Source: Holophagales bacterium UBA2201 | Lineage (GTDB): Bacteria > Acidobacteriota > Thermoanaerobaculia > UBA2201 | NCBI GenBank assembly: GCA_002327305.1 | Contig: DCUZ01000043.1 | Location: 40,726 to 73,551 of the forward strand | Length of the DNA: 32,826 nt | Reading direction: 5' to 3' | Part shown: positions 1-6,812 of the stretch, one piece after another | How the letters are laid out: every line of letters starts with the position of its first letter | How positions within the stretch are numbered: the first letter of the stretch is position 1 | Notes under the pieces: model-generated | What the model was told of the DNA's origin: nothing | Seen by the model: the letters and a program-made list of their open reading frames with translations, nothing else | Databases searched by the model: none | Translations under genes and position numbers: made by a program

Positions 1-154
1 TCGTGCCGGGGTCCACGTTGATGTAGGGGTCGAACTTCATGATGTCGACCGAGAACCCGCGGGCCTCCAGGATGGCGCCGATGGAGGCCGCGGCGATCCC
101 CTTTCCGAGGGAGGAGACCACGCCGCCGGTGACGAAGATGTACTTCTTTTGCAT
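1..154 (-). CDS. pyrG: CTP synthase, N-terminal part (truncated by window edge)
   Basis: The gene encodes CTP synthase, which makes CTP from UTP, ATP and glutamine in the cytoplasm. Only the first 51 residues are inside the window. They begin MQKKYIFVTGGVVSSLGKG, the P-loop-like start of the synthetase domain, and continue into MKFDPYINVDPGT, both near-invariant in PyrG. The ATG at 154 overlaps the TAA stop of kdsB by one base (TAATG), so the two genes are probably translationally coupled. kdsB-pyrG adjacency is common in Gram-negative bacteria. The rest of the protein lies beyond position 1. Confidence 0.97.
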   Translation of the reverse strand, partial: MQKKYIFVTGGVVSSLGKGIAAASIGAILEARGFSVDIMKFDPYINVDPGT

Positions 155-870
155 TACCGCGCTCCTTTAAGCAGTTGTTCGACTCTCGCCGCATCCTCAG
201 CCGTATCAACGGAATGGGCGTCCGCCGCCGCCTCGGCCACGAAGATGGCGATCCCGTTTTCCAGCGCCCGCAGCTGCTCCAGCGATTCGGCCCGCTCCAG
301 CATCGTGGGCTTCAGCGCCACATACTGGAACAGGGCCTCCCGGTGGTAGCCGTAGATGCCCAGGTGCTTGCGGTAGACGGCCGCGGGGGCATTGCGGGGA
401 TGGGGGATGGGACTGCGGGAGAAGTAGAGGGCGTAGCCCCGCAGGTCCTTGACCACCTTGACGGTGTTGGGATCGGCCGCCGCCTCAGCCGCCAGGGGGA
501 AATCGAGGGTGGCCATCGCCTCGCCCCGTATCAGCAGGTCGGCCACGATGGCGATATTGGCCGCCGCGCAGAGGGGCTCGTCCCCCTGGAGGTTGATGAT
601 GTGCTCGGCCTTGGAGGCCCGGGCCGCCTCCGCCACGCGATCGGTGCCGGAGGGGCAGTCGGGGCGGGTCATCACGGCCCGGCCCCCGAATCCCTCCACC
701 GCGGCCCGGATGCGGTCGTCGTCGGTGGCCACCACCACCTCCACGCCCCCAACGGCCGCCGCGCGCTCCCAGACCCATTGGACCATGGGTTTGCCCGCCA
801 GGAGATGGAGCGGCTTGGCGGGGAGGCGGGTCGAACTGTACCGGGATGGGATGACGACCAGAGTGGACAC
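154..870 (-). CDS. kdsB: 3-deoxy-manno-octulosonate cytidylyltransferase (CMP-KDO synthetase)
   Basis: KdsB activates KDO with CTP to give CMP-KDO for the lipopolysaccharide inner core. From the GTG at 870 the product is 238 residues, close to the family's usual ~245. It opens with STLVVIPSRYSSTRLPAKPL, the nucleotide-binding signature, and continues with VVVATDDDRI, CPSGTDRVAEA, INLQGDEP and KHLGIYGY, all typical of KdsB. The open frame runs upstream to about 1506, but that part is the antisense of the CYTH gene and has no KdsB similarity. A consensus promoter (TTGACA at 905-900, TATCAT at 881-876) sits so close that transcription should begin at about the GTG, which supports this start and a leaderless mRNA. 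Placing pyrG, the CTP supplier, next in the operon suits the CTP demand. Confidence 0.95.
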   Translation of the reverse strand: MSTLVVIPSRYSSTRLPAKPLHLLAGKPMVQWVWERAAAVGGVEVVVATDDDRIRAAVEGFGGRAVMTRPDCPSGTDRVAEAARASKAEHIINLQGDEPLCAAANIAIVADLLIRGEAMATLDFPLAAEAAADPNTVKVVKDLRGYALYFSRSPIPHPRNAPAAVYRKHLGIYGYHREALFQYVALKPTMLERAESLEQLRALENGIAIFVAEAAADAHSVDTAEDAARVEQLLKGAR

Positions 871-875
871 GGCGG

Positions 876-905
876 ATGATACACCCGGGGGGCCCATGAT
901 GTCAA
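876..905 (-). promoter_or_regulatory. kdsB-pyrG promoter (near-perfect sigma-70 type)
   Basis: TTGACA (905-900), an 18-bp spacer, and TATCAT (881-876). The GTG of kdsB begins 5 nt after the -10 element, so the transcript would have essentially no 5' leader. Confidence 0.75.
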
Positions 906-1029
906 CTTTTTTGCAGGCCTCGAAGGTGGGGACGCAGTTCAGAGTCCGGAGTTGAGGGTGGAGAGGGCCCATTCGGAGGCGGGGGGCGGGGACGGGGGCG
1001 GAAACGGCCGGGCCGGCGGACCGGCCTGT

Positions 1030-1035
1030 TATAAT
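1030..1035 (+). promoter_or_regulatory. -10 element of the CYTH gene (leaderless geometry)
   Basis: A consensus TATAAT ends exactly 6 nt before the ATG at 1042, which puts the expected +1 on the A of the start codon. No convincing -35 hexamer is visible upstream. Confidence 0.6.
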
Positions 1036-1041
1036 GCCTTT

Positions 1042-1617
1042 ATGGCCCTTGAGAAGGAGATCAAATTCATGATGGAGGGGCCCCAGCGGGCGCTCCATCT
1101 TCTGGCCGCGGCCGGGGCCGTTCCCCGCGGCGGCCGTGCGTTCGAGGACAACCTCGTCCTCGACGATGGGGACCGTTCGCTGGCGCGCCGGGGCATCCTC
1201 CTCCGGCTGAGGCGGTACGGGGAGAGGGCCACCCTCACCGTCAAGAGCGGCGCGGCCGTGGAGGGCGGGTTGAAAGTGCGGGAGGAGCGGGAGACGGGGG
1301 TGGGGGACTTCGACGCCGCGCGTGAGTTGCTCTCCGCCCTCGGGTTCGATCCCGTGTTCCGCTACCAGAAATACCGGACCAATTTCGATCTCGAAGGCGC
1401 CGTGGCCAGTTTGGACGAAACGCCCATCGGAACCTACCTGGAGATCGAGGGGGAACCGGAGGCCGTCCGGCGGGCCGCCGGGCGGCTTGGCCTGGACCTC
1501 GCCCACGGATTGACGCAGTCGTACGTGGAGCTCTTCAGGGCGATGAGGAAGACGGGGAACATGGTGTTCAAGGAGACAGCGGGGCAGGCAGACAGCGGGG
1601 CAGCAAGGCAGCTATAA
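1042..1617 (+). CDS. CYTH-domain (triphosphate tunnel) protein
   Basis: This 191-residue protein belongs to the CYTH/triphosphate tunnel metalloenzyme superfamily (class IV adenylate cyclases, thiamine triphosphatases, inorganic triphosphatases). The signature ExExK is at residues 4-8 (EKEIK). The alternating charged strands of the tunnel follow: ILLRLRRYG, ATLTVKSG, GLKVREERE, FRYQKYRTNF and TYLEIEGEPEAV. The family hydrolyses or cyclises triphosphates; which substrate is used here cannot be read from sequence. Length fits a stand-alone CYTH domain, except for a tail of about 20 residues (after FRAMRKTGNM) encoded by a 16-bp near-duplication (AGACAGCGGGGCAGGC and AGACAGCGGGGCAGCA) that looks like added low-complexity sequence. 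The ATG at 1042 is preferred because the domain begins there and a TATAAT lies 6 nt upstream. The gene is divergent from kdsB. Confidence 0.88.
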   Translation: MALEKEIKFMMEGPQRALHLLAAAGAVPRGGRAFEDNLVLDDGDRSLARRGILLRLRRYGERATLTVKSGAAVEGGLKVREERETGVGDFDAARELLSALGFDPVFRYQKYRTNFDLEGAVASLDETPIGTYLEIEGEPEAVRRAAGRLGLDLAHGLTQSYVELFRAMRKTGNMVFKETAGQADSGAARQL

Positions 1618-1645
1618 ACGCAGGCGCCAGAAGCGTCTCGAGGCT

Positions 1646-2155
1646 TCAGATGGGGTCTTCCGCCAGGAGCGGAATCTTTAACGTTCCGATCCGTTTGACC
1701 TCGTCCTGCAGGAACACGAAAGCCAGCGCAATTTGTGCGGAACCCTTGAATGGATGACGGTCCTTGTGCCGGGTGGCCATGCCCAGCCAGGTCAGATGAA
1801 GCTCGCCGGGGGCGAGGCGGATCGACCCGATGGGACGCTTCCCGATCCTGGGCCGGATCGCCGTGCCGGCATAGATCCTGGAGGTCTCTCCTCCTACCGT
1901 GAGCGTCCACTCGTCTAGGAGCAGGACCACCTCCACCGGGCCCTCGTTGTAGACCTGGACCGTTATCCCCTTTTCGTCCTCGGCCAGGCGCCCCTCCACC
2001 CGCACCCCCTCCACGACCACCGACGCCCCGCCCAGGGAGAGATAGACGCCGGGAGGGACGGGGATGGAGGGGGGAATGGGGGGGGAGGGGATGTGGCAGG
2101 CGGAGAGAAGGTACACGGTGGCCGACGCAACCAAGGCTCGCATGAACGGGTTCAT
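1646..2155 (-). CDS. Predicted lipoprotein, unknown function
   Basis: A 169-residue protein with a lipoprotein signal: MNPFMRALVASATVYLLSAC, where LLSAC is a lipobox and the Cys at about residue 20 would be lipidated. A proline-rich linker (HIPSPPIPPSIPVPPG) follows, then a beta-rich domain with VVVEGVRVEGRLAED and ITVQVYNEGPVEVVLLLDEWTL. This resembles the immunoglobulin-like or LEA-like folds of small periplasmic lipoproteins, but I cannot assign a family. The start at 2155 is supported by TATAAT exactly 6 nt upstream with TTGCAA 18 bp before it; the longer frame to 2221 would begin upstream of that promoter. The gene converges on the CYTH gene, with 28 nt between stops. Confidence 0.75.
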   Translation of the reverse strand: MNPFMRALVASATVYLLSACHIPSPPIPPSIPVPPGVYLSLGGASVVVEGVRVEGRLAEDEKGITVQVYNEGPVEVVLLLDEWTLTVGGETSRIYAGTAIRPRIGKRPIGSIRLAPGELHLTWLGMATRHKDRHPFKGSAQIALAFVFLQDEVKRIGTLKIPLLAEDPI

Positions 2156-2161
2156 GGGGGT

Positions 2162-2191
2162 ATTATAGACGAGCGTTAAAATGCATTGCAA
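2162..2191 (-). promoter_or_regulatory. Promoter of the 2155 lipoprotein gene (leaderless geometry)
   Basis: TTGCAA (2191-2186), an 18-bp spacer, TATAAT (2167-2162), then 6 nt to the ATG. The upstream DNA (2181-2209) is AT-rich with repeated TTGCAAA/TTTTGCA words, unlike the surrounding GC-rich sequence, and could act as an UP-like element. Confidence 0.7.
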
Positions 2192-2288
2192 AATGCAAAT
2201 TGCAAAATGAGGGAAAACCATCGTTGGCGACCTGCCGGGCGGGTGAGGGACTTTCCGGCTTTCTGGCGTTCCGGCCTTCCGGCTTGTT

Positions 2289-2561
2289 TTACGTCAGCGG
2301 TATAGGGTAGTAAAAAACCTTATTGCAGGCGGAACAGCCGCCGATCATCCAGCGGCGGCCGTAGAGGGTGGTGAAGGGGTGCAGTTTGATCCCGATGGAG
2401 CGGTTGGAGACGGGGCAGTCGTGGTCGTGGGCGTCCTTCGACGGCACCTCCACGCAGGTTTCCTTCCAGAAGGAACGGACTTCGAAAATGTCCCCCTCGA
2501 AATAGCCCACTTCCCTCTGCTGCATCAGGGCGCCGACGGCGTGTCTCGTCATTGAACTCAT
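2289..2561 (-). CDS. Small Cys-containing hypothetical protein
   Basis: A 90-residue protein I do not recognise. It contains four Cys: one in WKETCVEV, one in HDHDCPVSN and a CSAC pair in MIGGCSACNKVFYY. The His-rich DAHDHDC stretch with the CxxC pair suggests a metal-binding knuckle, which is inference. The ATG at 2561 follows TACAAT (2582-2577) at a distance of 15 nt, with GGAGA between them that could serve as a Shine-Dalgarno, so this gene may have a short conventional leader. It is divergent from ssrA; their -10 elements are only about 44 bp apart. Confidence 0.6.
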   Translation of the reverse strand: MSSMTRHAVGALMQQREVGYFEGDIFEVRSFWKETCVEVPSKDAHDHDCPVSNRSIGIKLHPFTTLYGRRWMIGGCSACNKVFYYPIPLT

Positions 2562-2625
2562 AAGGTCTCCGGGAGCATTGTAGCAGATTTGCCCCGGGCG
2601 GAAATGGCGGAGGCCCCCGGCGTGT

Positions 2626-2631
2626 TACAAT
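2626..2631 (+). promoter_or_regulatory. -10 element of ssrA
   Basis: TACAAT lies 8 nt upstream of the mature tmRNA 5' end at 2640. No clear -35 hexamer is seen. A mirror-image TACAAT for the divergent small gene lies at 2582-2577. Confidence 0.5.
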
Positions 2632-2639
2632 AGACATCT

Positions 2640-2988
2640 GGGGGCGTGTTGGTTTCGACGGGGTTGATGCGGAGGGAACAACGCATGCCGAGGATGGTTC
2701 CCCTCGTTAATCAGGGCCACGGCATATAAATGCCAACAACAATTTCGCTCTGGCCGCCTAACTAAGCGACCGTGTCGCCCGGGGGACGCCTGATAGCCCG
2801 GAACGGCACTCATTCTTTCAGGATGCGGGGGCCCGACGCCGATACCGGTCTCCAAAGACTTTTCGGACGCAGCGCTTGAAGGTTTGTCCGCTCCGGCTTG
2901 AAGCGCGAAGGCTCTTAAGAACGGACTAAGCATGTAGTGGGGTTCCCAAAGCCGCCTTCGGAAGGGGGTTCGACTCCCCCCGCCTCCA
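2640..2988 (+). ncRNA. ssrA: tmRNA (one-piece), tag peptide ANNNFALAA
   Basis: tmRNA rescues stalled ribosomes together with SmpB by adding a degradation tag. The 5' end GGGGGCG (2640-2646) pairs with CGCCTCC (2981-2987) as a 7-bp acceptor stem that includes the diagnostic G3.U pair, and is followed by the conserved GTGTTGGTTTCGACGG. The tag reading frame starts at the resume codon GCC (2732) and encodes ANNNFALAA, ending at TAA (2759-2761). The T-arm is GGGGG/CCCCC (2964-2968, 2976-2980) closing a TTCGACT loop. A discriminator A is at 2988; CCA is not encoded and must be added after transcription. Total length is 349 nt, normal for one-piece tmRNA. The tag keeps the LAA end recognised by ClpXP. 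Confidence 0.96.
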
Positions 2989-3008
2989 TTTTGTTTGCCA
3001 ACGCGTGT

Positions 3009-3036
3009 GGGCCGATCTTCGGATCGGCCCTTTTTT
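3009..3036 (+). terminator. Rho-independent terminator of ssrA
   Basis: A perfect 9-bp stem GGGCCGATC/GATCGGCCC closed by a TTCG tetraloop is followed by six T (3031-3036), 20 nt after the mature tmRNA end. Confidence 0.92.
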
Positions 3037-3053
3037 GTTGGTGCGGGCGCGAC

Positions 3054-3675
3054 CGGAAAACGGGGACTGGCTCGGAATGGGGCGGAGGGAGGGTGTCCGT
3101 GCCTGTCCCCGCTTTCCGCTCTTCTCCCGCCCAACAAAACGGCGCTTCGCGCCGCACGCGTTGGCGATCTATTTTATGCGGGGGGAGTCGAACTGGGAGT
3201 GGGGGTTGGGTGAGCTGGGGTACGAGAAATATGATCCCCGTCCCGACTTCGTCGGGATGGGTATGCTGGGGTACGAGACGGGGGATCCCCACCCCTGCTC
3301 TGCAGGGGTCGACTCCCCCCGCTTAAAAAGAGGGTACCGGAAAACGGGGACTGGTTTGCGAAAACCCGGGACTGGCTCCATTTCGGGGGCTTGGAGGTGA
3401 AATGGTTGCCTGTCCCTGTGGTTTTCGCCCGCTTTCCGCTCTTCTCCCGCCCCGACAAAACGGCGCTTCGCGCCGCACGCGTTGGCGATCTATTTTATGC
3501 GGGGGGAGTCGAACTGGAAGTGGGGGTTGGGTGAGCTGGGATACGAGACGGGGGATCCCCACCCCTGCTCTGCAGGGGTCGACTCCCCCCGCTTAAAAAG
3601 AGGGTACCGGAAAACGGGGACTGGCTCGGAACGGGGTGGAGGGAGGGTGTCCGTGCCTGTCCCCGCTTTCCGGGG
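3054..3675. repeat. Duplicated structured repeat array with inverted ssrA-end copies and REP-like palindromes
   Basis: No gene is supported here. A unit of 194-244 bp occurs twice in direct orientation (3111-3354 and 3431-3624). Copy 1 carries 51 extra bp, bounded by a duplicated GCTGGGGTACGAG and holding a TCCCGACTTCGTCGGGA hairpin. Each unit contains a small GGCGCTTCGCGCC hairpin, an inverted copy of the ssrA 3' end and flank, GGGGATCCCC, a CCCCTGCTCTGCAGGGG hairpin, and TCGACTCCCCCCGC, which can pair with GCGGGGGGAGTCGA earlier in the unit to form one long stem-loop. The units are bordered by REP-like arms: GGAAAACGGGGACTGG (at about 3056, 3339 and 3609) and GTGCCTGTCCCCGCTTTCCG (at about 3099 and 3652). 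No transposase is present in the window. Confidence 0.8.
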
Positions 3676-3696
3676 GTCTGGGATGTTATTGGTTTC

Positions 3697-4170
3697 CTAC
3701 AGCTTCAAAATCAGGCGATCTTGGATGCCTCTTGGGATATTGCAGTAACTATCGACCAATAGGTAACCATTATCGTCCATCCAAATCAACAAACGAACTT
3801 TATAAAAGCGCTTTTTATCGAGAAAGTTTCGAAGTTTGACCAATTCTTCAACGATCTTATGCAAGTGCTTCAACTGTTTCGCAATCCGCTCTTCGCGTGT
3901 GAATCTATCTCCCCAAGGGCCGCCCAAGGTTTCGTCCAGGGAACACCAAGATTCCAGTTCTTTCAGTGCTTTGAATTTTGAATTGATCGGGCCGACCGCC
4001 GACTCAAGCACCGTTTGTCCAAACCTTATACGCGCTGGCTTTCTATGTCCTCTGATACACCCTAACATCATCTCTACATGGTCTTTCAGGGTGAGGCGCA
4101 GCGGGGCAATAGAATCCCCGCGAACCTCAAAAAACATGCCATGGCGCGGGCGCAAACTATTCCTTTTCAT
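3697..4170 (-). CDS. AT-rich hypothetical protein
   Basis: A 157-residue protein of unknown family. From the ATG at 4170 (MKRNSLRPRHGMFFEVRGDS) it is basic, with a likely helical middle (FTREERIAKQLKHLHKIVEELVKLRNFLDKKRFYK) and a beta-like end (KVRLLIWMDDNGYLLVDSYCN). The DNA is near 45-50% G+C by eye and uses AT-ending codons, quite unlike neighbours at about two thirds G+C, so recent acquisition is likely. The ATG overlaps the end of the CDF gene by 14 nt and has AGAGGAA as a possible ribosome site. An upstream in-frame start at 4245 would lie well inside the CDF gene. The gene sits directly beside the repeat array, which also points to an acquired or rearranged segment. Confidence 0.55.
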   Translation of the reverse strand: MKRNSLRPRHGMFFEVRGDSIAPLRLTLKDHVEMMLGCIRGHRKPARIRFGQTVLESAVGPINSKFKALKELESWCSLDETLGGPWGDRFTREERIAKQLKHLHKIVEELVKLRNFLDKKRFYKVRLLIWMDDNGYLLVDSYCNIPRGIQDRLILKL

Positions 4171-4816
4171 ATGGTTCCTCTTTCTCTTTATCCAGTTCCA
4201 CCGGCCCACAACACGAGCAAAGTTTCTCCTCATGCAACGTCTCATACCCCTCGCGGAAGAGGAAGATCGCGATCACGATGCCGATGGCGGGGTCGGCCTG
4301 CCAGAGGCCGGCCCAGGCGTTGAGGCCCAGGCCCAGCAGGAGGGCGGCGGAGAGGAGGGTGCAGGCCATGGTCTGCTTTGCGTCGGCTGCGAAAGAGCGG
4401 CTGCCTAAGGCCTTGGCCGTCCTGACCTTGAGCCACCACAGGGTGGGCATGGTGACCAGGGAGATTATCGCGATGGCGATGCCCAGGAGGCTCGGCTCGG
4501 GGCGTTCGCCGGTCCAGAGTTTGCGGGCGGACTCGAAGGCGACGTAGGCGCCGAGGATGAAGAAGGTCCATCCCACCAGTTTCGCGGCCCTGCGCTCCCG
4601 CCGTTCCTCGTCCTCCGCGCTGAGTGCGTGAGCCCCGGTGAAGCGCCACACCATGATGAGGCCGGAGAGGGATTCCACGAAAGAATCCAGGCCGAACCCG
4701 ACCAGGGCGATGGAGCCGGCGAGGGCGCCGGCGGCGATGGAGACGACCCCTTCGAGGATGTTGTAGCCGACCGTGACCCACGAAAGGACGAGGGCGCGCT
4801 TGTGGAGGTTTCCCAC
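4157..4816 (-). CDS. CDF-type cation transporter without C-terminal domain
   Basis: A 219-residue membrane protein of the cation diffusion facilitator superfamily. It has about six hydrophobic segments: LVLSWVTVGYNILEGVVSIAAGALAGSIALVGFGLDSFVE at the start, then WTFFILGAYVAF, GIAIAIISLVTM, TMACTLLSAALLLGLGLNAWAG and DPAIGIVIAIFLF. GLDSFVE and SFAADAKQT occupy the positions of the two metal-site helices (II and V) of CDF proteins. The cytoplasmic metal-sensing domain is absent; instead the tail has CSCCG and many charged residues. The substrate (Zn, Co, Cd or other) cannot be inferred. The GTG at 4816 starts 4 nt after the stop of the FadB-like gene, so it probably belongs to that operon, although the functional link is unclear. 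Confidence 0.82.
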   Translation of the reverse strand: MGNLHKRALVLSWVTVGYNILEGVVSIAAGALAGSIALVGFGLDSFVESLSGLIMVWRFTGAHALSAEDEERRERRAAKLVGWTFFILGAYVAFESARKLWTGERPEPSLLGIAIAIISLVTMPTLWWLKVRTAKALGSRSFAADAKQTMACTLLSAALLLGLGLNAWAGLWQADPAIGIVIAIFLFREGYETLHEEKLCSCCGPVELDKEKEEPYEKE

Positions 4817-4820
4817 CGGC

Positions 4821-6812
4821 CTACCCGCCCGTGGTCTCGTTGAGGAGCTCGTAGAGCTTGCGGCAGGGGGCGTAGCGGGGGCCGAACCGTTCGGCGAACT
4901 GATTCAACCGGTGGATGACATAGCCCCACCCCAGGTCCTCGGCGTGGCGCAGGAGGCCCAGGCGCGAATCGGGGAGGCCCAGGACCGCCTCGAGGGCCAT
5001 GTCCACCTTGTCGTCCCAGTTGACCACCTCGGCCTCGAGGGCCATGACGGCGGCGTTGACGAGGAGGAAGGTGAGGCGCTCGCCCAGTTCGCCCTCCGAA
5101 CCCGGATCGGGCTTTCTGCCCTTCAGCCCCAGGCGGGCGAGGAGCTTCTTGTTGTCCTTGACGGGGACGTCCCGGCGGTAGAGGCAGAGGGTGGTGGGGA
5201 ACTTCTTCTCGAGCCGCTCCGCCTCCACGATGGGGCGGAGGAGCGGGGAGGGGACGAGGAGGTCCTTGTGGGCGTGGACCAGTTCGGCGATGCCGTCGGA
5301 GAGGGCCTTGAACCCCACCTCGTCGGCCACCCGGACGGGGCCCTTGTCGAACCCCATGGAGCGGAACGCTTCCTCGATGGCCAGGGGGCCGTGCCCCTCC
5401 TCGATCAGCATGAGGGTCTCGTTGAAGAGGATGGCGAGGAGGCGCAGGAGGAGAAAGGCGGGGCGGTCCTGCACCACGATGGGGAGGAACCCCAGTTCCT
5501 GGAAGAGCCTCAGGGCGGTGCGCAGGGTTTCCTGCGAGGTGCGGCTGCCGCGGACGATCTCGACCACCGGCCGCCGCAGGCCCGATTCCAGCAGGTGGAT
5601 CCCCGCCAGCCGCGTGGGGTGGGGGTATTTGCGTTCGACCGACTTCAGGGGGAAGTGGGTGAGCTGGGTGAGGAGGATGGAGGCGCCGGTCCCCTTCTCC
5701 CCCAGAAGGGCCAGCGTCTCCCCCTTCTCCTCCTGCTCGCGGGCCAGGGCCTCCACCACCACGGGGTAGCGGTCGAACCCGTTGAACCGGACCGAGGTGG
5801 AAAGACGGCCCCCCGCGGGGAGGCCGGAGAGGGCCTTCTGCATGGCCTGGTAATCGCGGTCCACCACCCGCAGGGGGAACCGCCGCTCCAGGGCGGCCCG
5901 GGCCAGGGTCGTAGCGGGGGGCATGAGCCCCACCAGCATGAGGCGGGCGGGGAGCTCCCCTTCGTCGGCCTTCTCGGCGTCGAGGACGGTGGCGCGGCTG
6001 GCGGCGAACCGGAGGCGGTTGCGCACCTCGTCGCGCCGCATGAGGTGCTCCTTGAGGATGGATGCCTCCGCCGCCTCGTCGAGGCGTCCGCGGGTCCATG
6101 CGCGGAGCAGTTCGTGGAAGGCGTCGGCCAGCGGTTCCGCCAGCCGTCCCTTGGTCCTCTGCCAGTAGAGGGGTTCCATCATCTTGCCCAGGGTGGGGCC
6201 GGGCTTGCGCGAAGGGGGGGCGGGGTGGGGGCGGCTGAGTTGGAAGGAGAGCTCCTCCCGCAGGAAGAGGGCCGGGGCCGTGGCGTGGGCCAGGTTCAGC
6301 TCCACCGCCTGCGCAGCGGTCATGGGTTCCGGATCCAGGAGGAGGTCCAGCATCCGCTCCGGGCCGTGGACGTCCAGGAGGGTCTTGATGCCGCCGAAAC
6401 AGGGGAGGAGGGGGATCTCCTGGAGGCCCCAGGTCACGGTGGCCTCCTCCGCCAGGACCACGAGGGGGGAATGGAGGAGAACTTCGAAGCCGAACCCCCG
6501 GGCGCTTTTCGAAACGGCGAGGCAGAAGGGGACCTGGAACCGGGTGAGCGCCGCGCACAGTTCGCGGCCCAATTCCAGCGTCTGGTCGAGCAGGTCGTCC
6601 TGCTGGAGCATCAGCCGCAGGTCGTGGTAGTGGGGGCTGGAGAGGGTGTCGGCATGGAGGACCACGCCGCGGATGTCGTTGAGGCGGCGGACGCGGTCGA
6701 AGGCGTCCAGCAGTTGTTCCATCCGGTCGATGGTGAGGTTCCCGTCGGTCAGTTCCAGCCAGCAGAGGCCGCCGTCGTGGGTGGAGAGGGCGAGCGGGGC
6801 GGCGTTCTTCAC
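4821..6812 (-). CDS. FadB-like enoyl-CoA hydratase / degenerate 3-hydroxyacyl-CoA dehydrogenase
   Basis: A 663-residue protein with the layout of the fatty-oxidation alpha subunit (usual length about 715). Residues 1-190 form a crotonase domain that keeps both catalytic glutamates: E110 in ARGFGFE and E132 in TWGLQEIPLLPCFGG. The region around 290-420 is the NAD-binding dehydrogenase domain, but the GxGxxG loop reads LMLVGLMPPATT (291-302) and the HFFNPVH motif reads HLLESGLRRPVVE (406-418), so the catalytic His is missing. The C-terminal helical repeats are recognisable (GPVRVADEVGFKAL, KVDMALEAVLGLP). The GTG at 6812 overlaps the TGA of the thiolase-like gene (GTGA), which fixes the start; the longer frame is antisense shadow. 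Hydratase activity looks possible; dehydrogenase activity looks unlikely. Confidence 0.85.
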   Translation of the reverse strand: MKNAAPLALSTHDGGLCWLELTDGNLTIDRMEQLLDAFDRVRRLNDIRGVVLHADTLSSPHYHDLRLMLQQDDLLDQTLELGRELCAALTRFQVPFCLAVSKSARGFGFEVLLHSPLVVLAEEATVTWGLQEIPLLPCFGGIKTLLDVHGPERMLDLLLDPEPMTAAQAVELNLAHATAPALFLREELSFQLSRPHPAPPSRKPGPTLGKMMEPLYWQRTKGRLAEPLADAFHELLRAWTRGRLDEAAEASILKEHLMRRDEVRNRLRFAASRATVLDAEKADEGELPARLMLVGLMPPATTLARAALERRFPLRVVDRDYQAMQKALSGLPAGGRLSTSVRFNGFDRYPVVVEALAREQEEKGETLALLGEKGTGASILLTQLTHFPLKSVERKYPHPTRLAGIHLLESGLRRPVVEIVRGSRTSQETLRTALRLFQELGFLPIVVQDRPAFLLLRLLAILFNETLMLIEEGHGPLAIEEAFRSMGFDKGPVRVADEVGFKALSDGIAELVHAHKDLLVPSPLLRPIVEAERLEKKFPTTLCLYRRDVPVKDNKKLLARLGLKGRKPDPGSEGELGERLTFLLVNAAVMALEAEVVNWDDKVDMALEAVLGLPDSRLGLLRHAEDLGWGYVIHRLNQFAERFGPRYAPCRKLYELLNETTGG

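Noticed and set aside
871..1506. Long N-terminal extension of kdsB
   Set aside because: It is antisense to the CYTH gene and lies upstream of a consensus promoter; KdsB similarity begins at the GTG at 870.
3111..3624. CRISPR array
   Set aside because: There are only two long direct copies with internal palindromes, no regular short repeats with unique spacers, and no cas gene.
2640..4170. Complete integrative element at ssrA
   Set aside because: No integrase, relaxase or direct att pair is visible; the ssrA-end copies are inverted, so at most they are scars.
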